From Streptomyces lincolnensis (GTDB lineage: Bacteria > Actinomycetota > Actinomycetes > Streptomycetales > Streptomycetaceae): DNA of 64,000 nucleotides. Position 1 is the first letter of the stretch; every line of letters begins with the position of its first letter. Under the pieces are notes generated by a model. It was not told where the DNA came from. It ran no database searches and saw nothing but the letters and a program-made list of their open reading frames with translations. The stretch is from positions 8,122,001-8,186,000 of the forward strand of contig NZ_CP016438.1 of assembly GCF_001685355.1 (NCBI RefSeq), in the 5' to 3' direction. The translations under genes were made by a program, and so were the position numbers. Below, piece after piece: positions 18,165 through 26,297 of the stretch.

Positions 18165-18767
18165 TCACTCGAGGTGCACGAGATCAGCGGCCGTGTCGAT
18201 GTCGTAGGGCCGTGCCACGTCCCCGCACTCGACCAGGGTGATCGCCTCCTCGTGCGCCTTCAGATAGGCGCGTGCCCCCCGGTCGCCGGTCGCAGTCGCT
18301 TCGATGCCCGCCCAGTGGGCGCGGCCGAGCAGCACGGGATGCCCGCGCACGCCGGTGTAGGCGGCGGAGACGAGCGAGCTCTCGTCCTCGTACCCGGCGA
18401 GCACCCGTCGTACGGCCTCCGGCCCGATGCCGGGCTGGTCGACCAGCGAGACCAGCGCGCCCCGCGCCCCGGTGCCGGCGAGCGAGCCGAGCCCGGCCCG
18501 CAGGGAGGAGCCCATGCCCTCGGCCCAGTCCGGGTTCTCCACCAGGACGCAGTCACCGAACTCCGCCCGCTCCCGTACGGCCGTGGCGGCGGCCCCCAGG
18601 ACCACGTGGACGCGGGTGCAGCCGGCGGCGCGCAGGACGCCGACCGCGTACTCGGCCAGGGGGCGGCCGCGGTGGGGGAGCAGCGCCTTGGGGCGACCGC
18701 CGAGCCGCCGCCCCCCGCCCGCCGCGAGGAGCAGTCCGGCCACCGCCGGCCGTTCGTTGTCCGTCAT
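18165..18767 (-). CDS. MobA-like NTP transferase (MocA/molybdenum cofactor cytidylyltransferase type)
   Basis: A 200-aa nucleotidyltransferase with the N-terminal LLLAAGGGRRLGGRPKALLP signature, VENPDWAEGMGSSLRAGL and VDQPGI (the metal-binding aspartate is usually in D(Q/M)P). Family members add CMP or GMP to molybdopterin, or transfer nucleotides in related cofactors. In Streptomyces such genes often serve xanthine dehydrogenase, which feeds purines to allantoin. Its place between malate synthase and the allantoin genes fits a purine pathway, but no dehydrogenase subunit is in the window, so this link is inferred from context alone. Confidence 0.8.
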   Translation of the reverse strand: MTDNERPAVAGLLLAAGGGRRLGGRPKALLPHRGRPLAEYAVGVLRAAGCTRVHVVLGAAATAVRERAEFGDCVLVENPDWAEGMGSSLRAGLGSLAGTGARGALVSLVDQPGIGPEAVRRVLAGYEDESSLVSAAYTGVRGHPVLLGRAHWAGIEATATGDRGARAYLKAHEEAITLVECGDVARPYDIDTAADLVHLE

Positions 18768-18944
18768 GCGTCCTGCATACCTGACGCTCCGGCGTGCGCC
18801 GGGTTGCGCGGGGCTGAATTTCGGTCCCGGCGGTGGCGCTTACGGCATACGGTGGCGTTTACTGACCCGCGCGCCCCCCGGCGCCCGACCGGCGCGGCGA
18901 GGCGGGAACGTGCGGTGTCCGACGGAGCGCGGTGGGGGAGAGCT

Positions 18945-19265
18945 GTGTTGCGGAGCTTGGGACAGAGATCGGTGACCGGCAGCGACGAGGATCCCAGAGT
19001 GGCGGAACTGCGGACGGCGGTGTCCCGGCTGCGCCGCGAACTCGCCGCGCACCCGGCCGAGTTCACCGACCGCGGCATCGCCGAGGACGAACTCGCCGTG
19101 CTGGCCGCGATGACGAACGGCGGCCACCCCGAAATCCCGCGCCTGCGCCGCTCGTTGCTCCTCATCGCCGGCGCGATCGGCTCCGTCAGCGCCCTGTCCC
19201 GGGGTCTGTCGGACGTCAGAGCCGCGGTGGACCTGTTCGGCGAACCGCGACGCGGACAGGGCTAG
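18945..19265 (+). CDS. Small conserved actinobacterial protein (DUF5955-like)
   Basis: A 106-aa protein starting GTG after GGTGGGGGAG. It has a charged helical part (VAELRTAVSRLRRELAAH) and a moderately hydrophobic C-terminal helix (LLLIAGAIGSVSALSRGL). It resembles a Streptomyces family of unknown function that I recall as DUF5955, found beside the allantoin regulator in other species; the assignment is from memory. The upstream extension of this frame is antisense to the nucleotidyltransferase gene and is not used. No function is proposed. Confidence 0.7.
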   Translation: MLRSLGQRSVTGSDEDPRVAELRTAVSRLRRELAAHPAEFTDRGIAEDELAVLAAMTNGGHPEIPRLRRSLLLIAGAIGSVSALSRGLSDVRAAVDLFGEPRRGQG

Positions 19266-19296
19266 TTCACTCACCCCCCCCGCAGGGCCTGCTCAC

Positions 19297-19995
19297 TCAC
19301 CACCAAGGGCGGAACGGGAACGGCCCCCGGTAGCCGTGGTGCGAGGTGCGGTACTCGAACTGGTCGCAGAGCCAGGTCTCCTGGACGAGTTCGGTCTGCG
19401 CCGGCCACACCTCGAAAATGCCCGTGGGGCCGTGCTTGCCGTCGACCCGGCGGTAGAGGTCCTTGACGTCGCGGAAGCAGGCCAGTCCCGCCATGAAACC
19501 GGTGCCGACGGGGTTGTAGTCGGACCAGGCGCACGCGATGCAGGCCCGGAGCCGGGCATCCCGCGGCAGGCTGCGCTGGAGGTGGTGCAACGCGTCCTCG
19601 AAGCTGTCGTGACCCGCCGCGTCGCCGTACTCCCGCCCGTCGAACCGCAGCGTGGTGGTCAGGCTCTGGGTGTCCGGGCCGTGCCCCTCGCCCGCCGGAT
19701 CGCCGAGCCGCAGGGAGCAGTGCAGCACCCCCGCCCGTACGCCGGTCCCTTCGACCTCGACCGGCATCGGGGCCGTCCACTCCAGCAGACACGACCACAG
19801 CGCCCCGTCGGAGAAGGCGAACATCTCCTCGGGCGGCTCACCGCCCAGCGCGCCGAGATCGTCCATGGAGTCGCCTTCGAAGCGGACGCCCCTGATCGTC
19901 GTACGGATCGCATCCCGGCCGTCCGTCTCGAAGACGACCTCCTGCGATCCGTGCCGGTCGGTGTACCGGCCGGGCCGGCGCTGTAAGGCCGTCAC
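19297..19995 (-). CDS. Conserved hypothetical protein (DUF6304-like), downstream of allR
   Basis: A 232-aa soluble protein without signal peptide or membrane segment. It ends in an aromatic-rich tail (HHGYRGPFPFRPWW) and has two cysteines in a CIACAW motif. It looks like a streptomycete family of unknown function, possibly DUF6304. Its start overlaps the stop of the IclR regulator gene by 4 nt, so the two are one transcription unit and it may fall under the same autoregulation. The biochemical role is unknown. Confidence 0.7.
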   Translation of the reverse strand: MTALQRRPGRYTDRHGSQEVVFETDGRDAIRTTIRGVRFEGDSMDDLGALGGEPPEEMFAFSDGALWSCLLEWTAPMPVEVEGTGVRAGVLHCSLRLGDPAGEGHGPDTQSLTTTLRFDGREYGDAAGHDSFEDALHHLQRSLPRDARLRACIACAWSDYNPVGTGFMAGLACFRDVKDLYRRVDGKHGPTGIFEVWPAQTELVQETWLCDQFEYRTSHHGYRGPFPFRPWW

Positions 19996-20789
19996 GCCGG
20001 GTTCTGGGTCGCCAGCGCCTGGGACAGTTCCGCCGCCACCTGCTGGAGCACCGGGACGATCCGCTCCGTCGCCGCCTCCGTGACCCGGCCCGCCGGGCCC
20101 GAGATCGAGATGGCCGCCGCGGTGGGGGAGTCGGGGACGGACACCGCGAGGCAGCGGACGCCGATCTCCTGTTCGTTGTCGTCGACCGCGTAGCCCTGGA
20201 GCCGTACATCCTCCAGCGCCGCGAGGAAGCCGTCGGGCGTGGTGATCGTCTTGTCCGTCGCGGCGGGCATGCCGGTGCGGGCGAGCAGCGCGCGCACCTC
20301 GCCGTCCGGGGTGTTCGCCAGCAGGGCCTTGCCGACACCCGTGGAGTGCGGCAGCACGCGCCGGCCGACCTCGGTGAACATGCGCATCGAGTGCTTGGAC
20401 GGCACCTGTGCCACATAGACGATCTCGTCGCCGTCCAGCAGGGCCATGTTCGCCGTCTCGCCGGTCTCCTCGACCAGGCGGGCGAGATACGGCCGCGCCC
20501 AGGTGCCGAGCAGCCGGGAGGCGGACTCGCCGAGCCGGATCAGCCGCGGACCGAGGGCGTAGCGCCGGTTGGGCTGCTGACGCACATAACCGCAGACCAC
20601 CAGCGTCCGCATCAGACGGTGGATGGTGGGCAGCGGCAGCCCGCTGCTCGCGGACAGCTCGCTCAGGCCGACCTCCCCGCCCGCGTCCGCCATCCGTTCG
20701 AGCAGGTCGAAGGCGCGCTCAAGAGACTGGACCCCACCGCCGGACGAGGACTTGGCGGAGTCGGTGGTGCTGGCGCTGGACGTCGGCAC
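19992..20789 (-). CDS. allR: IclR-family repressor of allantoin utilisation
   Basis: A 265-aa IclR regulator: a Ser-rich N-terminal tail, a winged helix (VQSLERAFDLLERMADAGGEVGLSELSASSGLPLPTIHRLMRTL) and a ligand domain with MFTEVGRRVLPHSTGVGKALLA and the late IGVRCLAVSVPD block typical of the family. Divergent orientation to allantoinase and two matching palindromes in the shared gap identify it as the AllR type, which in Streptomyces represses the allantoin genes and responds to a pathway intermediate. The effector is not readable from sequence. It is co-transcribed with the downstream hypothetical gene. Confidence 0.9.
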   Translation of the reverse strand: MPTSSASTTDSAKSSSGGGVQSLERAFDLLERMADAGGEVGLSELSASSGLPLPTIHRLMRTLVVCGYVRQQPNRRYALGPRLIRLGESASRLLGTWARPYLARLVEETGETANMALLDGDEIVYVAQVPSKHSMRMFTEVGRRVLPHSTGVGKALLANTPDGEVRALLARTGMPAATDKTITTPDGFLAALEDVRLQGYAVDDNEQEIGVRCLAVSVPDSPTAAAISISGPAGRVTEAATERIVPVLQQVAAELSQALATQNPA

Positions 20790-20890
20790 GGCGCGTTCCT
20801 TTCACGGCTGGCGGCAAGGGCAGAAGCCTACCCGTCAGTCGGTTGACTCCCCGCTTGTGCGTAGCTACGTTCTGCTTACCGGAATGCTAA

Positions 20891-20905
20891 TTCCGTCTTG
20901 TGGAA
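20891..20905. promoter_or_regulatory. Candidate AllR operator, allR-proximal
   Basis: TTCCGTCTTGTGGAA lies about 100 nt upstream of the IclR gene. It overlaps a second inverted repeat on its left (GGAAT-GCTA-ATTCC, 20881-20894), so several GGAA/TTCC half-sites cluster here. Its position fits autoregulation of the divergent regulator. Confidence 0.65.
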
Positions 20906-20997
20906 ACGTCCAGAGAGTGAGCCTTTGGGTTCACCGGGGAAGGGTGCTCTTGACGGCGTGAGGGCGGGAGTGAAGACTCCTTCAACAGAACGTTGAA

Positions 20998-21012
20998 TTC
21001 CGTTACGTGGAA
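20998..21012. promoter_or_regulatory. Candidate AllR operator, allB-proximal
   Basis: TTCCGTTACGTGGAA lies 68-82 nt upstream of the allantoinase GTG and is the closest match to the other two sites. Further GGAA half-sites follow (CCCGGAAG and CCGGAAG at about 21027-21043), possibly giving cooperative binding. Confidence 0.65.
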
Positions 21013-21079
21013 GTAAATCCCGTTTCCCGGAAGTAACCGGAAGTACAACGGCGACAGAGGCAGAGCGAGAGGGGTCCGG

Positions 21080-22417
21080 GTGTCCGACGTAGAACTGGTG
21101 CTGCGCTCGACGCGCGTCATCACCCCGGAAGGGACACGCGCCGCCTCGGTCGCCGTCTCCGCCGGGACCATCACGGCCGTCCTGCCGTACGACGCTCCCC
21201 TCCCGGAGGGCGCCCGGCTGGAGGACCTCGGCGACGACGTCCTGCTGCCCGGCCTGGTCGACACCCATGTGCACGTCAACGACCCCGGCCGTACCGAGTG
21301 GGAGGGCTTCTGGACCGCCACCCGCGCCGCGGCCGCCGGCGGCATCACCACCCTCGTCGACATGCCGCTCAACTCCCTCCCGCCGACCACCACGGTCGAC
21401 CACCTCCGTACCAAGAAGGACGTCGCCGTCGACAAGGCGCACATCGACGTCGGCTTCTGGGGCGGCGCCCTGCCCGACAACGTCAAGGACCTGCGCCCGC
21501 TGCACGAGGCCGGTGTCTTCGGCTTCAAGGCCTTCCTCTCGCCCTCCGGCGTGGACGAGTTCCCGCACCTGGACCAGGACCGGCTCGCCCGGGCGCTGGC
21601 CGAGATCGCCTCCTTCGACGGCCTGCTCATCGTGCACGCGGAGGACCCGCACCACCTCGACGCCGCCCCCCAGCAGGGCGGCCCCCGGTACACCGACTTC
21701 CTGGCCTCCCGCCCCCGGGACGCCGAGGACACCGCCATCGCCCAGCTCATCGCGCAGGCCAGACGCCTCGACGCGCGCGTGCACGTGCTGCACCTGTCCT
21801 CCAGCGACGCGCTGCCCCTGATCGCCGAGGCCAAGGCGGAGGGCGTCCGCCTCACCGTCGAGACCTGCCCGCACTATCTGACACTGACCGCCGAGGAAGT
21901 CCCGGACGGCGCCAGCGAGTTCAAGTGCTGCCCGCCCATCCGCGAGGCCGCCAACCAGGACCTGCTGTGGCAGGCGCTCGCGGACGGCACGATCGACTGC
22001 GTGGTCACCGACCACTCGCCCTCCACGGCCGACCTGAAGACCGACGACTTCGCCACGGCGTGGGGCGGCATCTCCGGCCTCCAGCTGAGCCTCGCGGCCG
22101 TGTGGACCGAGGCGCGCGGGCGGGGCCACTCCCTGGAGGACGTGGTCCGCTGGATGTCCGCCCGGACGGCCGAGCTGGTGGGGCTGACCCGCAAGGGCGC
22201 CATCGAAGCGGGTCGCGACGCCGACTTCGCGGTCCTCGCCCCCGACGAGACCTTCACCGTCGACCCGGCGGCCCTCCAGCACCGCAACCGCGTCACGGCG
22301 TACGCGGGCCGAACCCTGTACGGCGTGGTCAGGTCGACCTGGCTGCGCGGCGAACGCATCGTCGCGGACGGCGAGTTCACGAACCCGAAGGGCCGACTCC
22401 TCACACGCACCCCCTGA
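21080..22417 (+). CDS. allB: Allantoinase
   Basis: A 445-aa cyclic amidohydrolase that opens allantoin to allantoate. The metal site is visible: [17 protein letters not shown] near residue 60, the carboxylatable lysine in [24 protein letters not shown] and VTDHSPS. The GRTEWEGF wording is characteristic of allantoinase rather than dihydropyrimidinase. The start is GTG. Allantoicase follows after 49 nt, and the divergent IclR gene with two candidate operators lies upstream, so induction by purine or ureide supply is likely. Confidence 0.95.
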   Translation: MSDVELVLRSTRVITPEGTRAASVAVSAGTITAVLPYDAPLPEGARLEDLGDDVLLPGLVDTHVHVNDPGRTEWEGFWTATRAAAAGGITTLVDMPLNSLPPTTTVDHLRTKKDVAVDKAHIDVGFWGGALPDNVKDLRPLHEAGVFGFKAFLSPSGVDEFPHLDQDRLARALAEIASFDGLLIVHAEDPHHLDAAPQQGGPRYTDFLASRPRDAEDTAIAQLIAQARRLDARVHVLHLSSSDALPLIAEAKAEGVRLTVETCPHYLTLTAEEVPDGASEFKCCPPIREAANQDLLWQALADGTIDCVVTDHSPSTADLKTDDFATAWGGISGLQLSLAAVWTEARGRGHSLEDVVRWMSARTAELVGLTRKGAIEAGRDADFAVLAPDETFTVDPAALQHRNRVTAYAGRTLYGVVRSTWLRGERIVADGEFTNPKGRLLTRTP

Positions 22418-22466
22418 TTCACGTCACCCCGCACCCGCAGCGGCCGACCCCCGAAAGGCACATCTC

Positions 22467-23624
22467 GTGACGGCGCAGCCCGCATTCCCCCTGGCTCGTT
22501 TCACCGGCGACGCGAACCCGTACGGAGGCGGCGACCCCTACGCGGACTACCGCACCGCCGACTTCCCCTTCGCCCGGTACGCCAATCTCGCCGACCGGCA
22601 GCTCGGCGCCGGAGTCATCGCCGCGAACGACGAGTTCTTCGCCCAGCGGGAGAACCTGCTGGTGCCCGGGCCCGCCGAGTTCGATCCGGAGCACTTCGGG
22701 CACAAGGGAAAGATCATGGACGGCTGGGAGACGAGGCGCCGCCGCGGTGCCTCGGCCGAGCACCCGTGGCCCACGGCCGAGGACCACGACTGGGCCCTGG
22801 TCCGCCTCGGTGCCCCGGGCGTCATCCGCGGGATCGTCGTCGACACGGCCCACTTCCGCGGCAACTACCCGCAGGCGGTGTCGGTCGAGGGCACGTCGGT
22901 GCCGGGCGCCCCGTCCCCGCAGGAACTGCTGAGCGGCGACGTGAAGTGGACCACCCTGGTCCCGCGCACCCCGGTGGGCGGCCACGCGGCGAACGGCTTC
23001 GCGGTCTCCCTGGAGCAGCGCTTCACCCACCTCCGCGTCAACCAGCACCCCGACGGCGGAATCGCCCGCCTCCGCGTCTACGGCGAGGTCGTCCCCGACC
23101 CCGCCTGGCTCTCGGCGCTGGGCACCTTCGACGTGGTCGCCCTGGAGAACGGCGGCCGCGCCGAGGACGCCTCCAACCTCTTCTACTCCCCGGCGTCCAA
23201 CACCATCCAGCCGGGCCGCTCCCGCAAGATGGACGACGGCTGGGAAACCCGCCGCCGCCGCGACCAGGGCAACGACTGGATCCGCTACCGCCTCGTCGCC
23301 CAGTCCCAGATCCGCGCCCTGGAGATCGACACGGCGTACCTGAAGGGCAACAGCGCGGGCTGGGCATCGGTGTCGGTCCGCGATGTCGACAACGCCGGGG
23401 ACGCCGCGAACCCCGAGGCCGGCACCTGGACGGAGATCCTCCCCCGCACCCGCCTCCAGCCCGACACCAACCACCGCTTCGTCCTCCCCACCCCCACCCT
23501 CGCCACCCACGCCCGCGTCGACATCTACCCCGACGGCGGAATCTCCCGCCTCCGCCTGTTCGGCTCCCTGACCGACACGGGGGCATCGGCTCTGGCGGCC
23601 CGCCATCAGGAGCTGGGCGGCTGA
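22467..23624 (+). CDS. alc: Allantoicase
   Basis: A 385-aa protein built of two homologous beta-sandwich repeats. DGWETRRRR occurs near residues 91 and 256, and PDGGIARLRVYG in the first half pairs with PDGGISRLRLFG in the second. Allantoicase hydrolyses allantoate to ureidoglycolate and urea; later glyoxylate release would feed the nearby malate synthase. The start is GTG, close behind allantoinase in the same operon. The following intergenic region contains strong GC hairpins that probably end the transcript. Confidence 0.95.
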   Translation: MTAQPAFPLARFTGDANPYGGGDPYADYRTADFPFARYANLADRQLGAGVIAANDEFFAQRENLLVPGPAEFDPEHFGHKGKIMDGWETRRRRGASAEHPWPTAEDHDWALVRLGAPGVIRGIVVDTAHFRGNYPQAVSVEGTSVPGAPSPQELLSGDVKWTTLVPRTPVGGHAANGFAVSLEQRFTHLRVNQHPDGGIARLRVYGEVVPDPAWLSALGTFDVVALENGGRAEDASNLFYSPASNTIQPGRSRKMDDGWETRRRRDQGNDWIRYRLVAQSQIRALEIDTAYLKGNSAGWASVSVRDVDNAGDAANPEAGTWTEILPRTRLQPDTNHRFVLPTPTLATHARVDIYPDGGISRLRLFGSLTDTGASALAARHQELGG

Positions 23625-23638
23625 CGGGGGCGTATTTT

Positions 23639-23736
23639 CAGCCCGTCCGGCGTTTGAGGACGAGGCCCCTTAAGGGCCGATCGGGGGTCCAGGGGGCGGA
23701 GCCCCCTGGGAGCGGGGTCGAAGGGGCGGCAGCCCC
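23639..23736 (+). repeat. Streptomyces-type dispersed intergenic repeat with terminator-like hairpins
   Basis: The stretch CAGCCCGTCCGGCGTTTGAG, a GACGAGG continuation and then GGGGGCGGAGCCCCC hairpins is a pattern I know from many Streptomyces intergenic regions. It sits between convergent genes (allantoicase and an SDR), where such elements are usually found. A second hairpin, GGGGC-GGCA-GCCCC, lies at 23723-23736. Confidence 0.7.
23689..23709 (+). terminator. GC-rich hairpin terminator
   Basis: CCAGGGGGC, three bases (GGA), then GCCCCCTGG form a perfect 9-bp stem 65 nt after the allantoicase stop. There is no T-tract, as is usual for Streptomyces terminators. It could serve both convergent transcripts. 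Confidence 0.7.
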
Positions 23737-23788
23737 TGGAGGATGGGACGGGTAGGGGCGGCGGGGGCGAAAAAGGCCCCCGCCCACC

Positions 23789-24562
23789 TCACGCCGCGTG
23801 CCCCCCATCCACAGCGAACTCCGCCCCCGTCACATAATCCGCCCCCGCCAGATACACCACGGCCCCGGCCACCTCCTCCACCGTCCCGAACCGCCCCACC
23901 GCGGTCAACGCGGCCTGCCCCGCCGCAAACGGCCCGTCCGCCGGATTCATGTCCGTGTCGACCGGCCCGGGATGCACGATGTTCGCCGTGATCCCCCGCG
24001 CTCCCAACTCCCGCGCCAGCGCCTTAGTCAGCCCGATCAACGCGGACTTGCTCATCGCGTAGAGCGTCCCTCCGCCCCCCGGCACCCGCTGCGTCATACA
24101 ACTCCCGACGGTGATGATCCGCCCACCCGAGCCCATGACCCCCGCAGCCGCCTGCGAGGCCAGGAACACGCCCCGCACATTCACCGCGAGAACCCGGTCC
24201 ACCTCGGCGAGCGACAGACTCTCCACAGGCCCGAGCACCCCCACGCCCGCGTTGTTCACGAGGACGTCCAGCCGCCCGAACACGTCAGCCGTCCGGCCCA
24301 CGGCCCCCGCGGCCTCCTCCGGATCCGCGGAGTCGGCACGCAGAGCCACCGCACGACGCCCGAGCGCCTCCACACCGCGCACGACGTCCTCCGCCGCGTC
24401 CTTGCCGTTCAGATAGGTGAAGGCGACATCCGCCCCCTGCTGCGCCAGTCGCAGCACCGTGGCCGCCCCGATGCCCCGGCTCCCACCGGTCACCAGAGCC
24501 ACCTTGCCGTCCAGATTCGTCAGTTCCGGATTCGTCTGTTCGAAATGCGTTCCCTGTGTCAT
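23789..24562 (-). CDS. SDR family oxidoreductase (FabG-like)
   Basis: A 257-aa classical SDR with TGGSRGIGAAT, NNAGVGVLG, the serine in ITVGSCMTQ, YAMSK in TLYAMSKSALIGLTKALARELG, and the PGPVDTDMNPADG and GAEFAVDGGHAA ends. It resembles stress- or antibiotic-associated 3-oxoacyl-ACP reductase-like proteins. The start at 24562 (MTQGTH) is chosen as the last methionine before the conserved region; the longer upstream frame has no family sequence. It is transcribed away from the divergent DHFR-like gene. The substrate is unknown. Confidence 0.87.
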   Translation of the reverse strand: MTQGTHFEQTNPELTNLDGKVALVTGGSRGIGAATVLRLAQQGADVAFTYLNGKDAAEDVVRGVEALGRRAVALRADSADPEEAAGAVGRTADVFGRLDVLVNNAGVGVLGPVESLSLAEVDRVLAVNVRGVFLASQAAAGVMGSGGRIITVGSCMTQRVPGGGGTLYAMSKSALIGLTKALARELGARGITANIVHPGPVDTDMNPADGPFAAGQAALTAVGRFGTVEEVAGAVVYLAGADYVTGAEFAVDGGHAA

Positions 24563-24737
24563 GCCTCCATCCCACCGCCTGTGAGCACCCCCCGCTGGCG
24601 GCGAACGGACGTCGACGTCCGCCCCCCGGACCTCCGACCGATGAGTTGCCGCGGCCGACACGGTCTGAGCTGATGACAGCGGAACCACATCGAGAAGACC
24701 GACCCCGAATACCGGGAAGCAGGAAGAAGGCACCCAC

Positions 24738-25364
24738 ATGGGCAAGCTCGTCTCCACGATCTTCGTCAGCCTCGACGGCGTCTACCAGGCCCCCGGCGGC
24801 CCCCAGGAAGACACCCGCGGCGGCTTCGAGCAGGGTGGCTGGACGTTCCCGTTCAACGACGAGGACTTCGGCCGGTTCATCGGCGAGGTATTCGACCGCG
24901 CCGACGCGTTCCTCCTCGGCCGCCGCACGTACGACATCTTCTCCGGGTACTGGCCGAGGGTGACCGACCCGGCGGACCCGGTCGCGTCCCGGCTCAACTC
25001 CCTGCCGAAGTACGTCGCTTCGGGGAGCCTCACCGACGCCGACTGGGCCGGCACCACCGTGATCGGCGGCGATCTCGCCAAGGAGATCACCGCCCTCAAG
25101 GAGCGCACCGCCGGCGAACTCCAACTGCACGGCAGCGGCGCCCTCCTCCGGTCCCTGCTGAACCTCGACCTCGTCGACACGGTCCACCTGCTCACGTTCC
25201 CCGTCGTGCTGGGCGCGGGCCGCCGCCTGTTCGTCGAGGGCGCCGTACCGACGGCCTTCCGGCACTCGGGCGGAAGCGTCACCTCGAAGGGGGTCTCCAT
25301 CCAGACGTACGACCTGGCGGGACGCCCGGAGTACGGCGACTACACCCTCCCGGACAACGCGTAA
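24738..25364 (+). CDS. Dihydrofolate reductase/RibD C-terminal family protein
   Basis: A 208-aa protein of the RibD_C fold: MGKLVSTIFVSLDGVYQAPGG at the start, FLLGRRTYDIFSGYWP, GELQLHGSGALLRSLLNLDLVD and VVLGAGRRLFVEG. These blocks bind NADPH in RibD and DHFR relatives. Such single-domain proteins are abundant in Streptomyces and their substrates are unknown; it is probably neither folate nor riboflavin housekeeping. It follows AGGAAGAAGG ribosome-site sequence and is divergent from the SDR, so the two may be co-regulated. Confidence 0.85.
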   Translation: MGKLVSTIFVSLDGVYQAPGGPQEDTRGGFEQGGWTFPFNDEDFGRFIGEVFDRADAFLLGRRTYDIFSGYWPRVTDPADPVASRLNSLPKYVASGSLTDADWAGTTVIGGDLAKEITALKERTAGELQLHGSGALLRSLLNLDLVDTVHLLTFPVVLGAGRRLFVEGAVPTAFRHSGGSVTSKGVSIQTYDLAGRPEYGDYTLPDNA

Positions 25365-25488
25365 CCGCCCGGCTGCTCGTGAAGACGCCGGGCGGCAGGT
25401 TAACTTCGCGAAAACGGATCGGACTTGACGGGAAATTCTCCAGACTTGACATTGACATGCCACTGTCTACGCGCGTCATCATGACTCC

Positions 25489-25884
25489 ATGAACTTCCCC
25501 CCACGCGCAACACGCATCGGCGCCGCAGCCGCGCTCCTGTCCGCCGTCCTCCTCGGCGGCACCGTCACCGCCACCTCGGCGAACGCCGCCGCCACCGCGG
25601 TCGGCAACATCTGCTACAGCGCCCTGCCCTCGCAGGCCCACGACACCCTCGACCTGATCGAGCAGGGTGGCCCCTACCCGTACTCCCAGGACGGGACCGT
25701 CTTCCAGAACCGGGAAGGCGTCCTGCCCAGTCAGTCGAGCGGCTACTACCACGAGTACACGGTCATCACGCCCGGCTCCTCCACGCGCGGTGCCCGCCGC
25801 ATCGTCACCGGTGAGGAGACCCGGGAGGACTACTACACGGCCGACCACTACGCCACGTTCGACCTGGTGAACTACGGCTGCTGA
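25489..25884 (+). CDS. Secreted guanyl-specific ribonuclease (RNase Sa/barnase type)
   Basis: A 131-aa preprotein with a signal peptide of about 34 residues ending SANAAA. The mature part closely matches the RNase Sa family: ICYSALPSQAHDTLDLI, GPYPYSQDGTVFQNRE, YYHEYTVITPG, TRGARRIVTGE and DHYATF. The general-base glutamate (HEY), the arginine of the RRIVTG block and the catalytic histidine (DHY) are all present, and the first and last cysteines (NIC and NYGC) can form the known disulfide. It cleaves RNA after guanosine outside the cell. No barstar-like inhibitor gene is adjacent. Confidence 0.95.
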   Translation: MNFPPRATRIGAAAALLSAVLLGGTVTATSANAAATAVGNICYSALPSQAHDTLDLIEQGGPYPYSQDGTVFQNREGVLPSQSSGYYHEYTVITPGSSTRGARRIVTGEETREDYYTADHYATFDLVNYGC

Positions 25885-25917
25885 CCGCGGCCGCCGGGGC
25901 GGAGGTCCGGTCCGAGC

Positions 25918-26118
25918 TCAGCCGGACCTCCGGCTCCCGGCGACGGCGAACAGCGCGAACGCCAGCACGATCAGGGTGACGTTCGCGTAGATCTCGTAGC
26001 CGTCGAAAAAGTCGATCCGCTGGACGAGCCCCAGACGCCAGTCGGTGAACTCGTGCAGCAGGCCCATCACGCCCTGCGCCAGGGCGATGAAACCGAGTAG
26101 CTCCAGCAACTGCTTCAT
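25918..26118 (-). CDS. Small two-helix membrane protein
   Basis: A 66-aa protein, MKQLLELLGFIALAQGVMGL at its start, with two predicted membrane helices (about residues 6-22 and 45-62) and a basic C-terminus (GSRRSG). I recognise no family beyond similar streptomycete small membrane proteins. It is convergent with the ribonuclease gene 33 nt away. The longer upstream frame has no coding character and is not used. Confidence 0.7.
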   Translation of the reverse strand: MKQLLELLGFIALAQGVMGLLHEFTDWRLGLVQRIDFFDGYEIYANVTLIVLAFALFAVAGSRRSG

Positions 26119-26283
26119 GCCACAGACTCTCGCCCCGCGGTCCCCCCACGGACATCGGCCGCGGGGCGAGACCCGTCCGACGGAAGCCTCGCCTCCGCTG
26201 CTCCGGCGGCGCCGAAAGTCTCCGGCCGTGCGACTTTGGTCGACGATCTCCCACACGGGGAGGTGGAGCGGCGCCGCGCTGCG

Positions 26284-26289
26284 TAGATT
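26284..26289 (+). promoter_or_regulatory. -10 box for a leaderless histidine kinase transcript
   Basis: TAGATT lies 8 nt before the GTG start of the histidine kinase, and no ribosome site precedes the start. In Streptomyces this spacing puts the transcript start at or beside the start codon. Confidence 0.55.
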
Positions 26290-26297
26290 TGTCGAAT

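Noticed and set aside
25446..25457. Two overlapping TTGACA boxes before the ribonuclease gene as a promoter
   Set aside because: No acceptable -10 sequence was found at 16-19 nt from either box, so a promoter is not claimed.
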